Shown: positions 29,040-39,060, counted from the first letter of the stretch. The stretch is DNA of 64,000 bases from Candidatus Gastranaerophilales bacterium (GCA_947624975.1 CANQMP010000005.1:1-64000); one strand, 5' to 3'. The notes: generated from the letters alone by a model not told the origin. A program made the numbers and translations.

Positions 29040-29758
29040 TTTTTCACCATAGTTAATAATTGTTCCAACTGTTTTCTTAATTTTTTATTTTCATTTGCAA
29101 GGTTTTCAATCTTGTTTTCATATTCGCTTTTTTTATCGGGAAAAATTTCTTCTGTTTCAGGAATTTTGTTATAGTCAATGATAAAACGTTTTTTAGCCTC
29201 CTCTTTCACGACAAAAAGTGCTTTCAACGCCTTTTCGGGAACGAATTCATGTGCAATAAGAATTTGTCCGATTTTCTTATCGGGATTTTTTTCATTTTCA
29301 TAAATTGCCGTTTTGAGCTGTTCTTCGGAGATTTTACCGCACTGAAGCAGATATTCTCCGACTCTGTATTTTCCCGCAAGATATGCGGCTTCAGCCTCAA
29401 TTTGTTTATCAGGCTTTTCTATAAGGTTTTGTTCAAGACAAAATTCAAAATACTTTGCTGTTTCTTCAAGCGAATAGAAAGAATTCACGGTTATGTCGAT
29501 GATAGAATACCCGTCTTTGCAGTTTTGTAAAAACTTGTAAATATTGGTATCAAATCCGTTTTTTCTGTCTTGAAGCTCGTTTTGTCCCGAAAAAGTCAAA
29601 ATCGGCATGTATCCCGCAAATATTTTGTCGGGAGATGTTCTAACAAAATCTTCGCAAAGATTTTCTCTCATCTCGACGGATAAGCGGATATAAAGAATTT
29701 GCTTTACCCACAAAGGTATATTGATAATCTTTTTCAGGAATAAGTCAAATATATTCAA
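29036..29758 (-). CDS. hypothetical protein with MshEN-like GxxLLxxGxISxEQL segment
   Basis: KYRVGEYLLQCGKISEEQLKTAIYENEKNPDKKIGQILIAHEFV. Confidence 0.55.
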   Translation of the reverse strand: MNIFDLFLKKIINIPLWVKQILYIRLSVEMRENLCEDFVRTSPDKIFAGYMPILTFSGQNELQDRKNGFDTNIYKFLQNCKDGYSIIDITVNSFYSLEETAKYFEFCLEQNLIEKPDKQIEAEAAYLAGKYRVGEYLLQCGKISEEQLKTAIYENEKNPDKKIGQILIAHEFVPEKALKALFVVKEEAKKRFIIDYNKIPETEEIFPDKKSEYENKIENLANENKKLRKQLEQLLTMVKK

Positions 29759-29896
29759 ATCAACCTCTTTAACTTTGATTATACAATAAACTTTTATTAA
29801 TTCAAGAAATTACCCGAAAAGAGAATTTTTTCTCCTGCTTTTTACTATTGATTTATAATAAATTAAATAGTATTATAAGTTTGGAGAAGTAAAGAG

Positions 29897-31075
29897 ATGA
29901 AGAAAAAGATTTTTATTACGGTTTTATCCGTTATCGGAATTATTACTACAGTTAAACTCGCAATGATTTATTACAATGCGAATTTTAATCCTTATGCGTT
30001 ATCAAGTTTTTGTTCCGTGAACGATTTTATAGACTGTGACGGTATTGCAAAAACTTCGGAAGCCCAGTTTTTCGGTATTCCTCTTGCATATTGGGGAATG
30101 TTTTTGTATTTCTTTATATTGTTAATGCTCTGTGTTGACAAATTAAAAAATATAAAATTCCTTAAATTTTTTGAAGTGTTTAAAAATCCGATGGATTATA
30201 TTGCATCTTTAGGATTAATTTCGTTTATAATTTCGATGAGCTTGCTTTGCATAAGCTTGTTTGAAATAAAGAAACTCTGTATTTTGTGTGCGTTTACGTA
30301 TCTGCTTAATCTGTTAATCGGTTGTATTGCGGTTGATTTTAAAAACGGCGGGTTTGTAAAATCCTTCAAACAGAGTTTTACGGATTTTGTCGATGCCGTA
30401 AAAATTAAAAAATATTTAATCGCATTTATTGCCGTAGCGGTTGCTGCTTGTGCATTTTTGACTTATACATCGGTTTCTTATAAATTTGCACCTCAGGTTA
30501 AAAAGCAAAAGGAAATCGATCAGTTCAGAGGTGAGAATAAATACAAGGTTCAAGGAAATGTTTTGGGTGATGAGGATGCTCAGGTAATTGTTTATGCTTA
30601 CTCCGATTACCAATGCCCGATTTGCCCCGTTCATAACAACATGATGCACAAACTTGCGAAAGATTTGAAAAATATTAAAATTGTTCACAAAAATCTTCCG
30701 CTTGACATGTCTTGCAACCCGTACTTGCAATCGCCGTTTCATTACGGTTCGTGTATAGATGCAAAATATGCCGTTGCGGCTGAAAAACAGGGCAAGTTCT
30801 GGGAAATGAACAACATGCTCTTTGAAAAGAAACCGCAAACAGAAGTTCAAATCCTTGATTTGATTCAAGATATGGGCCTTGATATTGAAAAGCTTAAAAA
30901 AGACGCAAACAGTGCGGAAACGGCTTTGAAAGTTAAAAACGATATTGATGACGCTTATAAAGCCAAAATTATCGGAACGCCATCAACTGTAATCGACGGA
31001 AAAATTTACGTCGGCTTGAAGTCATACGGAGAATATGTTGAATGTCTGAAGAAAGCCGGTGCGAAAAAAAGATAA
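29897..31075 (+). CDS. vitamin K epoxide reductase (VKOR)-DsbA-like thioredoxin fusion
   Basis: N-terminal TM bundle with CSVNDFIDC and CILC motifs; C-terminal YSDYQCPICPVHN and GTPSTVI. Confidence 0.88.
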   Translation: MKKKIFITVLSVIGIITTVKLAMIYYNANFNPYALSSFCSVNDFIDCDGIAKTSEAQFFGIPLAYWGMFLYFFILLMLCVDKLKNIKFLKFFEVFKNPMDYIASLGLISFIISMSLLCISLFEIKKLCILCAFTYLLNLLIGCIAVDFKNGGFVKSFKQSFTDFVDAVKIKKYLIAFIAVAVAACAFLTYTSVSYKFAPQVKKQKEIDQFRGENKYKVQGNVLGDEDAQVIVYAYSDYQCPICPVHNNMMHKLAKDLKNIKIVHKNLPLDMSCNPYLQSPFHYGSCIDAKYAVAAEKQGKFWEMNNMLFEKKPQTEVQILDLIQDMGLDIEKLKKDANSAETALKVKNDIDDAYKAKIIGTPSTVIDGKIYVGLKSYGEYVECLKKAGAKKR

Positions 31076-31605
31076 TTCTGCACAGTTGTTGCGCAATATG
31101 TTCGGGATACCCCATATCTTATTTGAAAGATTTGGGGTATCAGGTTTTGGTGTGTTTTTATAATCCCAATATTTATCCCGAAAGTGAATATCAAAAAAGA
31201 CTTGAGGCACAGCGGACTTTGTGTACGCATTTTGAGTGCGAAATTTTTGAATGTGATTATGAACCCGAAAAGTTTTACTCTGCGGCAAGCGGTCTTGAAA
31301 ACGAACCCGAAAAAGGCAAGCGATGCGAAAAATGCTTTGAACTTCGTCTTGAAAAAACTGCTCAGGTTGCTTTAGAGCGTGGAATTAAGGATTTCACGAC
31401 ATCAATAGTTATAAGTCCGCATAAAAACTTTGATTTGGTATCAAAAACAGGTCAAAATATCGCACGGAAATACGGTTTGAATTATCATGCCATAAATTTT
31501 CGCAAACAAGACGGCTTTTTAAAGACAAACAAAATCGCAAACGAACTTGGACTGTACAGACAAAACTATTGCGGATGTAAGTTTTCAATGAAATCATATA
31601 ATTGA
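31042..31605 (+). CDS. queH: epoxyqueuosine reductase QueH
   Basis: LHSCCAICSGYPI, CFYNPNIYPESEYQKRL, KGKRCEKCFELRLEKTA, YCGCKFS. Confidence 0.92.
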   Translation: MSEESRCEKKIILHSCCAICSGYPISYLKDLGYQVLVCFYNPNIYPESEYQKRLEAQRTLCTHFECEIFECDYEPEKFYSAASGLENEPEKGKRCEKCFELRLEKTAQVALERGIKDFTTSIVISPHKNFDLVSKTGQNIARKYGLNYHAINFRKQDGFLKTNKIANELGLYRQNYCGCKFSMKSYN

Positions 31606-31690
31606 ACTATGAATAATTTCCAAAATGTTGTATAATTTATCTGTAAGTTGATTTTTCATAAAATATAATTATAATAAAGAAGGGTAGAGT

Positions 31691-32611
31691 ATGAACAAGA
31701 AATTTATTATATCATTAGCTTTAATATTAATTACATCGTGTTGTGTTTATTCTGCGGAAACCGTTGACACTTCCGCACTTGATAAGGACACGATTTATTA
31801 CCCTAACGCAAATATAAAAAGCGCGGTAGCAAAATATAAAAAAGGAAATTATTCAGGATGTTTGCAGGAGTTATTCTCTTTGACGAAAAAACACCCTGAA
31901 AATGCCGAAGCTTATTATTATATGGCAATAATTTATACTCATTTGGATATGAAAACCGAAGCGATAGAGGCTTATGAAAAAGTTATTTCGCTTAAACCGA
32001 ATACAAGTCTTGCACAATACGCTACAAAAGGCAAAGATTGTTTAACGGGCGGCCCGACATGCGTTGCGGAAAAGGTTACTCCTGATAATGCGGACTCCTC
32101 TGCAAATAAAGTTCTGTCAGAAGAAGAAAAACTCGACAGATTTATTAACGCTCCATACGGAAACGGGCTTTCACCCGAGCTTGACAAAGAATTAAAACAA
32201 AAACAGCTTAACAATTTCCAAAAAACAATTAATCAAAAGAAAAATCTTGAAACGGATGATATTGAAAGACTGAAAAATTTTGATGAAAAATCGGATGCGG
32301 ATAATGAAACCGTAAAAATAGCACAGGTTTCGGATGAAGATGTTTTGCAGGCAGTTAAGACCTTGAAAGAGGCAGGTTTAAACGTTACCGTTCAGTCGCA
32401 AAATCCTTATGCTTACCAGTCTCCCGAAATGATGGAAATGAGCATGCTGCTTGGAAATACAAACAACAATAATAACGGCATGAACATTTTGCCGATGCTT
32501 ATGACAAAAGCTGAAAACGGTGAAAACATCGACCCGAGATTGATGCAGGCGGTCATGATGAATTCCATGCTCCCTGATTTTACTTTTAACAACGATAACA
32601 ACAGATATTAA
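31691..32611 (+). CDS. exported TPR-containing protein
   Basis: Signal peptide; TPR-like AEAYYYMAIIYTHLDMKTEAIEAYEKVISLKPN. Confidence 0.65.
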   Translation: MNKKFIISLALILITSCCVYSAETVDTSALDKDTIYYPNANIKSAVAKYKKGNYSGCLQELFSLTKKHPENAEAYYYMAIIYTHLDMKTEAIEAYEKVISLKPNTSLAQYATKGKDCLTGGPTCVAEKVTPDNADSSANKVLSEEEKLDRFINAPYGNGLSPELDKELKQKQLNNFQKTINQKKNLETDDIERLKNFDEKSDADNETVKIAQVSDEDVLQAVKTLKEAGLNVTVQSQNPYAYQSPEMMEMSMLLGNTNNNNNGMNILPMLMTKAENGENIDPRLMQAVMMNSMLPDFTFNNDNNRY

Positions 32612-32616
32612 TTTTT

Positions 32617-33210
32617 ATGGTTTCAGATTACGAAAGTGCTAAAAAAAGTTTGCTGACGCTCCAAGATTTAAGCGTACGGCAATTTTTCGATCGGCATGGT
32701 TGTGTTCTTGAGTTGGCTTACTGCAAACTTCTTGATGATGATTTGGAAGGAGCAAAGGAACTTTTTGAGCTCAAAAAGGATGAAGATATCAGAGCTCATT
32801 GGGGAGCTATTTTGATTTCGCTTATAAAAAATGATATACGAGAATATCCTTCTTACTTTGAGTTGAGAAATTTTTTGGAAATAGATTTAGACATTCTCAT
32901 AAGTTATTACAAAGGCGATTATGTGGAAAATATTTTAAGATACGCAGATTTTTTGTTTAATATTAACCCCGAAGTTTATAAATTTATCGGCAGAGTTTTG
33001 TATAACAACGGTTTAGGAGAGCAGGCGCTGTTTTTTTTGAGGCGTGCAAAAGATTATTTTTACAACGACCCCGAACTGCATTACCTGCTTGCTTACGTTT
33101 ATTATGAAAAGGGAGATATTCAAAACGCTGTTCATTTTCTAAAAACCTGTTTAAAAGTTCTTCCGCAATATTTTCCCGCAAAAAATCTGCTCAAAAAAAT
33201 TCCAAATTGA
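32617..33210 (+). CDS. TPR-like protein
   Basis: PELHYLLAYVYYEKGDIQNAVHFLKTCLKVLPQY; adjacent to previous TPR gene. Confidence 0.6.
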   Translation: MVSDYESAKKSLLTLQDLSVRQFFDRHGCVLELAYCKLLDDDLEGAKELFELKKDEDIRAHWGAILISLIKNDIREYPSYFELRNFLEIDLDILISYYKGDYVENILRYADFLFNINPEVYKFIGRVLYNNGLGEQALFFLRRAKDYFYNDPELHYLLAYVYYEKGDIQNAVHFLKTCLKVLPQYFPAKNLLKKIPN

Positions 33211-33256
33211 TAACAGTGTCGGTTTGTGCTACCATACTCTTATTAAGGAGAAAATT

Positions 33257-34306
33257 ATGATTATAATAATGGAGCCTAAGGCGACCGATATTCAAATAAA
33301 AAAAGTCATGGATTTTTTATCTGCGAACGGTTTTGAAACGAGATTTAATCGTGGCGAGGTTTACGCGGTCATTGACGCTATCGGAGATAAGACAACGGTT
33401 ACGCCGAACAGAATTTCGGCTTTTGATGGTGTCAGAGAGGTAAAAATTATAAGAGAGCCTTTCAGACTCGCTTCACGTGACAGAAAGCCCGACGATACGG
33501 TAATTGAGTTTTCAAACGGTGTTAAAATCGGCGGCGGGAATAAACCTGTTGTCATGGCAGGGCCTTGCTCTGTTGAGGATAATTACGACGGTCTTTTATC
33601 TGTTGCGGTTGCGGCAAAAGAGTGCGGATGCGAATTTTTAAGAGGCGGAGCGTTTAAACCGAGAACATCACCTTATGATTTTCAAGGATACGGTGAAAAA
33701 GCTTTAAAATCCTTGAGAAAAGCTGCGGATGAAACTGGTTTGTTAACTGTTTCGGAGATAATGGATGCGTCGGATATTGATATGATGTGTGATTATGTTG
33801 ACGTACTTCAAATCGGGGCAAGGAATGTTCAGAACTTCAAGTTATTGCATGCCGTCGGAAAATGTAACAAGCCTGTTATATTAAAACGCGGACTGGCAAG
33901 TACAATTCGGGAATTTTTGCTTGCGGCGGAGCATATTTTATATAACGGTAATTCAAAAGTAATACTGTGCGAACGCGGGATAAGAAGTTTTGACAGTGCT
34001 TTTACCAGAAATGTTATGGATATTGCATCAATACCGGTTATCAAGAAGTATTCACACTTGCCGATAATATTAGACCCGAGTCACGGAACGGGTGAGCGGT
34101 ATTTAATAGAGCCGATGGCGAAAGCGGGTTTGGTAGTCGGGGCGGACGGTGTAATGATAGAGGTTCACCATGATCCTGAAAACGCATTATCTGATGGCAA
34201 ACAGAGCTTACCGATACCGATGTTCAAAGATGTAATGAAAAGGGTAAACCGCTTATCGGGAAGACTTCATTACGAACGTAACTGCCTTTCTGCAAATGTG
34301 GATTAA
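33257..34306 (+). CDS. aroF: 3-deoxy-7-phosphoheptulonate synthase (DAHP synthase)
   Basis: VVMAGPCSVED, RGGAFKPRTSPYDFQG, LDPSHGTGER; N-terminal FLxRE-like regulatory domain. Confidence 0.93.
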   Translation: MIIIMEPKATDIQIKKVMDFLSANGFETRFNRGEVYAVIDAIGDKTTVTPNRISAFDGVREVKIIREPFRLASRDRKPDDTVIEFSNGVKIGGGNKPVVMAGPCSVEDNYDGLLSVAVAAKECGCEFLRGGAFKPRTSPYDFQGYGEKALKSLRKAADETGLLTVSEIMDASDIDMMCDYVDVLQIGARNVQNFKLLHAVGKCNKPVILKRGLASTIREFLLAAEHILYNGNSKVILCERGIRSFDSAFTRNVMDIASIPVIKKYSHLPIILDPSHGTGERYLIEPMAKAGLVVGADGVMIEVHHDPENALSDGKQSLPIPMFKDVMKRVNRLSGRLHYERNCLSANVD

Positions 34307-34307
34307 A

Positions 34308-34505
34308 TGTATCGGCACTTTGTGCAAAAAAAAATATAAATTCCCTCACCACTTGCACAAAAATCCCCCCCCCCTCGCCCCCTGCGGGAGAGGGAAGAAT
34401 TTCTTAGTGAACGCAGTGAACTTAGAAATTCGGGTGAGGGGTCAGGTTTCGCACGTAGTGCCTAAAAGAACCTTTCACTTTTCACCTCTCACTTTTCACT
34501 TTTTA
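34308..34505. repeat. mosaic intergenic repeat island E
   Basis: Inverted copy of island D block, with C10 run; followed by CACTTTTCACCTCTCACTTTTCACTTTTT. Confidence 0.87.
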
Positions 34506-34546
34506 TATTTTTGTTAAAATTTTTTAAGAAATTCCCATTCCCCCTC

Positions 34547-34574
34547 TTGCATTTTTTGAAAAATCGTTTATAAT
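34547..34574 (+). promoter_or_regulatory. sigma70-like promoter of phase-variable pseudopilin copy 2
   Basis: TTGCAT-16 nt-TATAAT in a sequence duplicated from the copy 1 promoter. Confidence 0.75.
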
Positions 34575-34607
34575 GAGAATGTATAGAAAAATAGAAAGGA
34601 AAAAACT

Positions 34608-35494
34608 ATGAAGAAGATGATTATTAGCACGTTTAACCCATCGGGGGGGGGGGGGATTCCGCTCCTATCAAGGTTTTTAACGGTAGTCTAGCTCCCAAAG
34701 ACAAACAATTCTCAAAAATTTTTCGGGTTGAGGGAAATACCCTCATGGAAAAAACCACCCTAGCCCTCCCTTGGAAAGGGAGGGGACAAGAAATTGTTTC
34801 TCACTTTTCACAACACTGTGCGTTTACCATTGCTGAAGTTTTAATTACTCTTGCTGTCATCGGTGTTGTTGCGGCATTGACTATCCCAACGCTTGTACAA
34901 GGTTATAAAAAGCAAGTCGTCGAAACAAGACTTCAAAAATTTTACTCCACTATGAAACAAGCTGTCGAACTGTCAAAAATTGATAACGGAGAAACCCGCA
35001 CTTGGGAACTTGCTACTGAGGATACTGCTGATGAAAAAGAAAAATTTTGGAACACTTATTTTGCACCGTATGTCTCCGTATTAAAAACAGAAAAAATCGG
35101 TAATGATAAATTCTTTATTTATTTCAAGGATGGCTCTGCAGTAAGACTTAATTTAAGAGAAACAGATTGGCAGTATTGTATTAATCCTAGAGATTTAGAC
35201 AAAGGCAAAATCGACACACTTGGTACAAAGTGTTTTTATTTTGGATTTTATCCTCGCTCGCGAGATACATCATTAATAATTACTAATTACTATAACAAGG
35301 GTGTTGAGCCTTACGTCTCAGTTTTTATTAGGGATATAAAAAACGGTACGTATATTCAGGATGAAGGTGGGAATGATTTATTTTTGACTCAGGAACTTAT
35401 AAAAAGTTATTTAGAAATTGAGCCGGCTTTAGCAACTAAAGTAATTCAACTCAACAGTTGGAAAATTCCTAAAGATTATCCTTTTAGGTTCTGA
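34608..35494 (+). CDS. type IV pilin-like pseudopilin, leader separated from body by G13 frameshift (phase OFF as assembled)
   Basis: ATG 34608 MKKMIISTFNPSGGGG; with G14 the frame continues DSAPIKVFNGSLAPKDKQFSKIFRVEGNTLMEK...CAFTIAEVLITLAVIGVVAALTIPTLV; track ORF 34745-35494 is the body from an internal ATG. Confidence 0.8.
34643..34655 (+). repeat. intragenic poly-G tract (G13)
   Basis: Directly counted CCATC-G13-ATTCC. Confidence 0.9.
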
Positions 35495-35508
35495 TAAAAA
35501 TTTTAATA

Positions 35509-35543
35509 CAAAAAAGGCGAGAATTAAATTCCCGCCTTTTTTA
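35509..35543. terminator. bidirectional rho-independent terminator
   Basis: AAAAAAGGCGAGAATTAAATTCCCGCCTTTTTT between convergent pseudopilin and HU genes. Confidence 0.88.
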
Positions 35544-35556
35544 TTTGTTCAAAAAA

Positions 35557-35829
35557 CTATTTTACCAATTCTTTGAATTTTTTACCGGCAGAGAAACCGG
35601 GAACTGTTTTAGCTGCGATTTTCAAAGGAGCACCTGTTTGAGGATTTCTGCCTGTTCTAGCTGCTCTTTTGCGCGGTTCAAAAGTACCGAAACCAACTAA
35701 AGTTACTTTTTTGCCTTTAGAAACTGTTTTTTGGATAGTTTCCAAAGTTGCTGCAATGATGTCAGCAGTAGCTTTTTGTGAAACTTTTGCTTTCTTTGAT
35801 ACTTCTTTTACTAATTCTTCTTTGTTCAT
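35557..35829 (-). CDS. hup: HU family DNA-binding protein
   Basis: MNKEELVKEVSKKAKVSQK...VGFGTFEPRKRAARTGRNPQTGAPLKIAAKTVPGFSAGK. Confidence 0.96.
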   Translation of the reverse strand: MNKEELVKEVSKKAKVSQKATADIIAATLETIQKTVSKGKKVTLVGFGTFEPRKRAARTGRNPQTGAPLKIAAKTVPGFSAGKKFKELVK

Positions 35830-36030
35830 TTAGAACCTCCTTTTTTAACTTGCGCATACAGTAAAATGAAACCATCTCTCTTACGCATGCTTTTTGTATC
35901 GACAGAATTATTATAGCATATTTTTTAAATTTGGCAAGTGTTTTGAAAAAATTTTTTTTTATATATACTGGAGATATGCTAATTACAGCAAAAATAAACT
36001 TGAAAAAGCCGATTATAAAAGCGTTTTGGC

Positions 36031-36894
36031 TTAGTTATAGGACTGCGGATTTACCTTCGCAAATTTTACATCTTTGTAAAAATATTGTAAAATTTGGTAC
36101 GCATTGTAACCTTTTTTTGCTAAATTATTTGCACCATGCTGTGACATGCCAACACCATGCCCGTTTTTTTTGATAGTTTCATCAAAAGAGGGGACTGAAC
36201 GAAGATAGGGCAAATTATTTCCCCAGCTGTTTGTATTGGTTTGACCGCCTGCGGATGCCGAGTAGTAAGCACTTATAACTTTTGTATTGTAGGTTAAAAC
36301 TATGCCTTCCGTGTCTTTAACGGCTGCATTTGTTTGTGCCGTTTCTCCCGATGCACCGTTATATGCCTGATCTTCGGTATTGTCCTTTAAATCGTAGCCG
36401 TATCTTGCCTGTTTGCCTAAATTCGCCAGTGCATAACTTCTTGCGGCAACCGCCTGTGCTTTAAGTGCTTCCATATCCCAGCTTGAAGGCATTTCCGCAG
36501 GCACAACTCCTTTTATGTAATCTTCCAGAGGAACATCGTTGATTACGGTCAGTTTGCCGTTTTTGTTTCTAATGATTATTATACCTCTGTACCATTTTGA
36601 TTTAGTGCTTACAAAGCCCGAATCCAGCGTTTTTATCACTATATTGTTTGAATTTACTTTGTAGTAAGTGCCTTTGTAATTTATTGCCATGACATTGTGA
36701 TAGGGCTTAATTTCGTAGCCTTTCATGGCTTCAAGGTTGCAGATCGTGTGATTTGTGTTTGCGTCGATAATCGTTCCGCTCACGGATGTTCCGATCGATG
36801 CCGTTTGAACATCGGTTTCAAGCCCTATTTTTATTGCATAAGCAGGGCTTGTCACTGCTGTTATGATTAATAAAGCAAAAATTATCTTTTTCAC
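36031..36894 (-). CDS. SpoIID/LytB domain protein
   Basis: VPLEDYIKGVVPAEMPSSWDMEALKAQAVAARSYAL, YYSASAGGQT, GHGVGMSQHGA. Confidence 0.9.
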   Translation of the reverse strand: MKKIIFALLIITAVTSPAYAIKIGLETDVQTASIGTSVSGTIIDANTNHTICNLEAMKGYEIKPYHNVMAINYKGTYYKVNSNNIVIKTLDSGFVSTKSKWYRGIIIIRNKNGKLTVINDVPLEDYIKGVVPAEMPSSWDMEALKAQAVAARSYALANLGKQARYGYDLKDNTEDQAYNGASGETAQTNAAVKDTEGIVLTYNTKVISAYYSASAGGQTNTNSWGNNLPYLRSVPSFDETIKKNGHGVGMSQHGANNLAKKGYNAYQILQYFYKDVKFAKVNPQSYN

Positions 36895-36927
36895 AATCGG
36901 ATTATAGCATGTTTATTACAAACTTTT

Positions 36928-37548
36928 TTAAACCTTTTGATTGATTTTGGGTTCATCGTTGTCTTTTACCCACTGTGCAATGTTTTTACCGATTTTTTCT
37001 CCCGCCGAATAAGAACTTATTGAAGCCGAAACAAATGTCAGTCCTTTGATAATCATTCCGAGTTTACCCGAAAGTTTGTTCTTTTCAATAAATTTGAATA
37101 AGGATTTGAGTAAACCTTTTTCTGATGCTTTTGTAAGGAAATTTTGGAAAGATTTTGAATTAACTGCTTTATCATAATATTTCTTAACAAAACTTTCTCC
37201 GGCAAACATTGTTGTTAAAGCTAAGGTTTCCGTAATTCCTGTAGAAAGCTTATCATCCGCTTTTGCGGTTTTGATTATGCCCGAAACACAAATCAGCGGG
37301 TTAATGTTGTCTACTGCAAATTTTGTGACTTTTCCCGCAACATTGAAAGCTTTATTCTCTTTTGCAAGTTCGGAAAATACGCTGAGTGCACTTCTTGCGG
37401 TTTTTGACGCAAATGTATCATACTTGGCGACTTCCTGTATGACGCCTGCTGTTTGACCTAATGCTACGGCACTTCTTCCGACTTCACCGTTTTTGGTTTT
37501 GTCAAAATTGCGAGCCGCAAATATTGTCGATGCTACCGCACTAAACAC
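36928..37548 (-). CDS. hypothetical protein
   Basis: 206-aa ORF with hydrophobic segments; no family recognised. Confidence 0.5.
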   Translation of the reverse strand: MFSAVASTIFAARNFDKTKNGEVGRSAVALGQTAGVIQEVAKYDTFASKTARSALSVFSELAKENKAFNVAGKVTKFAVDNINPLICVSGIIKTAKADDKLSTGITETLALTTMFAGESFVKKYYDKAVNSKSFQNFLTKASEKGLLKSLFKFIEKNKLSGKLGMIIKGLTFVSASISSYSAGEKIGKNIAQWVKDNDEPKINQKV

Positions 37549-37702
37549 TTACACTTTTCCTTTCTATTTATATTAAGTATTTTTCTTTGACTAAATTGCG
37601 TATGTTACAAAAAATTTTAACATTTGTTACAAAATTAATGAACATTCAACAAATTATTTCGTTATATTTGATATGAACGAAAAAAATGTTATAATTAAGA
37701 TT

Positions 37703-38287
37703 ATGAGAAAATTGTTATTGATATTATGTTTAATATTTTTGCCTGTTGCGGCTTTTGCGGAAGAATTGCCCGATGTGCAGCTTGAAATGCGTGATTATGA
37801 CGTTATTGAAGTTCCGCAGGGAACTTTTATCCCCGTCATGAACGCTCAGGAAATTTCCACTCAATACTGTAGTGAAGGTTATAAAGTAAAATTTATCGTG
37901 ACAAATGATTTATTTATGCATGATACAAATATTATTCCTAAAGATACCGAAATTTACGGCTATATCGAAAAAATTAACGATCCCGTCGTGGGTACTAATG
38001 CAGCCATGAAAATAAGGGTTTCCAAACTTGTTTTCACGGACGGCGTTGAAATCCCTATCAGAGGTTATTTGTATACTTCAAACGATAATGTTTTCGGGGG
38101 CGGAATTTCTGACCCCGTAAAATACATTAAATTGGCTCAAAGACAACTTAGAGTGCGAAAAACGACACTTCAGATAAAACCGTCTTACGAAAGAAAAATG
38201 GGAACTCATGTTACAATTCCGGCAGGTTCCGACGAAATTGTCGTGTTGACCGCACCCGCTCAGATTACACATACCTTAACAAATTGA
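37703..38287 (+). CDS. exported beta-rich hypothetical protein (related to next ORF)
   Basis: Signal peptide MRKLLLILCLIFLPVAAFAE; VPQGTFIP...ISTQY pattern; DGVEIPIRGYL. Confidence 0.55.
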   Translation: MRKLLLILCLIFLPVAAFAEELPDVQLEMRDYDVIEVPQGTFIPVMNAQEISTQYCSEGYKVKFIVTNDLFMHDTNIIPKDTEIYGYIEKINDPVVGTNAAMKIRVSKLVFTDGVEIPIRGYLYTSNDNVFGGGISDPVKYIKLAQRQLRVRKTTLQIKPSYERKMGTHVTIPAGSDEIVVLTAPAQITHTLTN

Positions 38288-38328
38288 CTTAAAATATAAT
38301 ATAAAATAAAATATAATGGAGGTTAGAT

Positions 38329-39060
38329 ATGAGTATTAAGAAAATTTTATCAATGGTATTACTGGTTGCAGGCGCTGCGGTAGTTGCCGCACCGAATTAT
38401 GAGTACGGGCAGAATACTCCCGCTCAAAACACATTCAATTATAATTTGCCCTCGCAAACCGTAAGTGCAAACCAAACTCTTAAAGGTAAAGTCGTTACGG
38501 TACCCGCAGGACAAACAATTTCTGCCGTTGTCATGACTCCTTTGAGTTCGGCTAATTTGGTTACGGGGCAGAGTGTTTCTCTGGCATTGAAATCCGACTT
38601 TTACAGCGGTTCAAGCCTTGTTGCTCCGGCAGGAAGTTCAATTAACGGAACGGTTATAGAAGTTTCAAGTGCAAAACACGGAAGCATGAACGGAAAATTG
38701 CTTATAAGATTTACTCAAATAGTTACACCGTACGGCATACAAATTCCTATTTCTGCGGTTATAAGAACTAACGATAACACGGGAGTTTTAATCGGCGGTT
38801 CAAAAGCCGATGTTGCACTCGATTACGGTAAAGATATTGCCGTCGGCTCCGCTGCAGGAGCTTTGGCAGGCGTTATAATTTCACCGCTTGCGGGCGGAAG
38901 CGTCGGTAAAGGTACTGCTCTGGCTACGGCTGTCGGTGCAGGCGGAGGTATTGTTAAATCGCTCTGGGATAAAGGGAATGATGTGGAAATTCCGGCAAAT
39001 TCCGCTGTGGAACTTGTTTTAACCCAGCCGATTACAGTTAACCCCGCTGTATATAATTAA
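38329..39060 (+). CDS. exported TrbI/VirB10-like beta-domain hypothetical
   Basis: VTVPAGQTISAVVMTPLSSANLVTGQSVSLAL, VAPAGSSINGTVIE, PYGIQIPISAVI. Confidence 0.5.
   Translation: MSIKKILSMVLLVAGAAVVAAPNYEYGQNTPAQNTFNYNLPSQTVSANQTLKGKVVTVPAGQTISAVVMTPLSSANLVTGQSVSLALKSDFYSGSSLVAPAGSSINGTVIEVSSAKHGSMNGKLLIRFTQIVTPYGIQIPISAVIRTNDNTGVLIGGSKADVALDYGKDIAVGSAAGALAGVIISPLAGGSVGKGTALATAVGAGGGIVKSLWDKGNDVEIPANSAVELVLTQPITVNPAVYN

Noticed and set aside
34296-34517. ORF 34296-34517
   Set aside because: Repeat island E translation extending out of the aroF 3' end in another frame.
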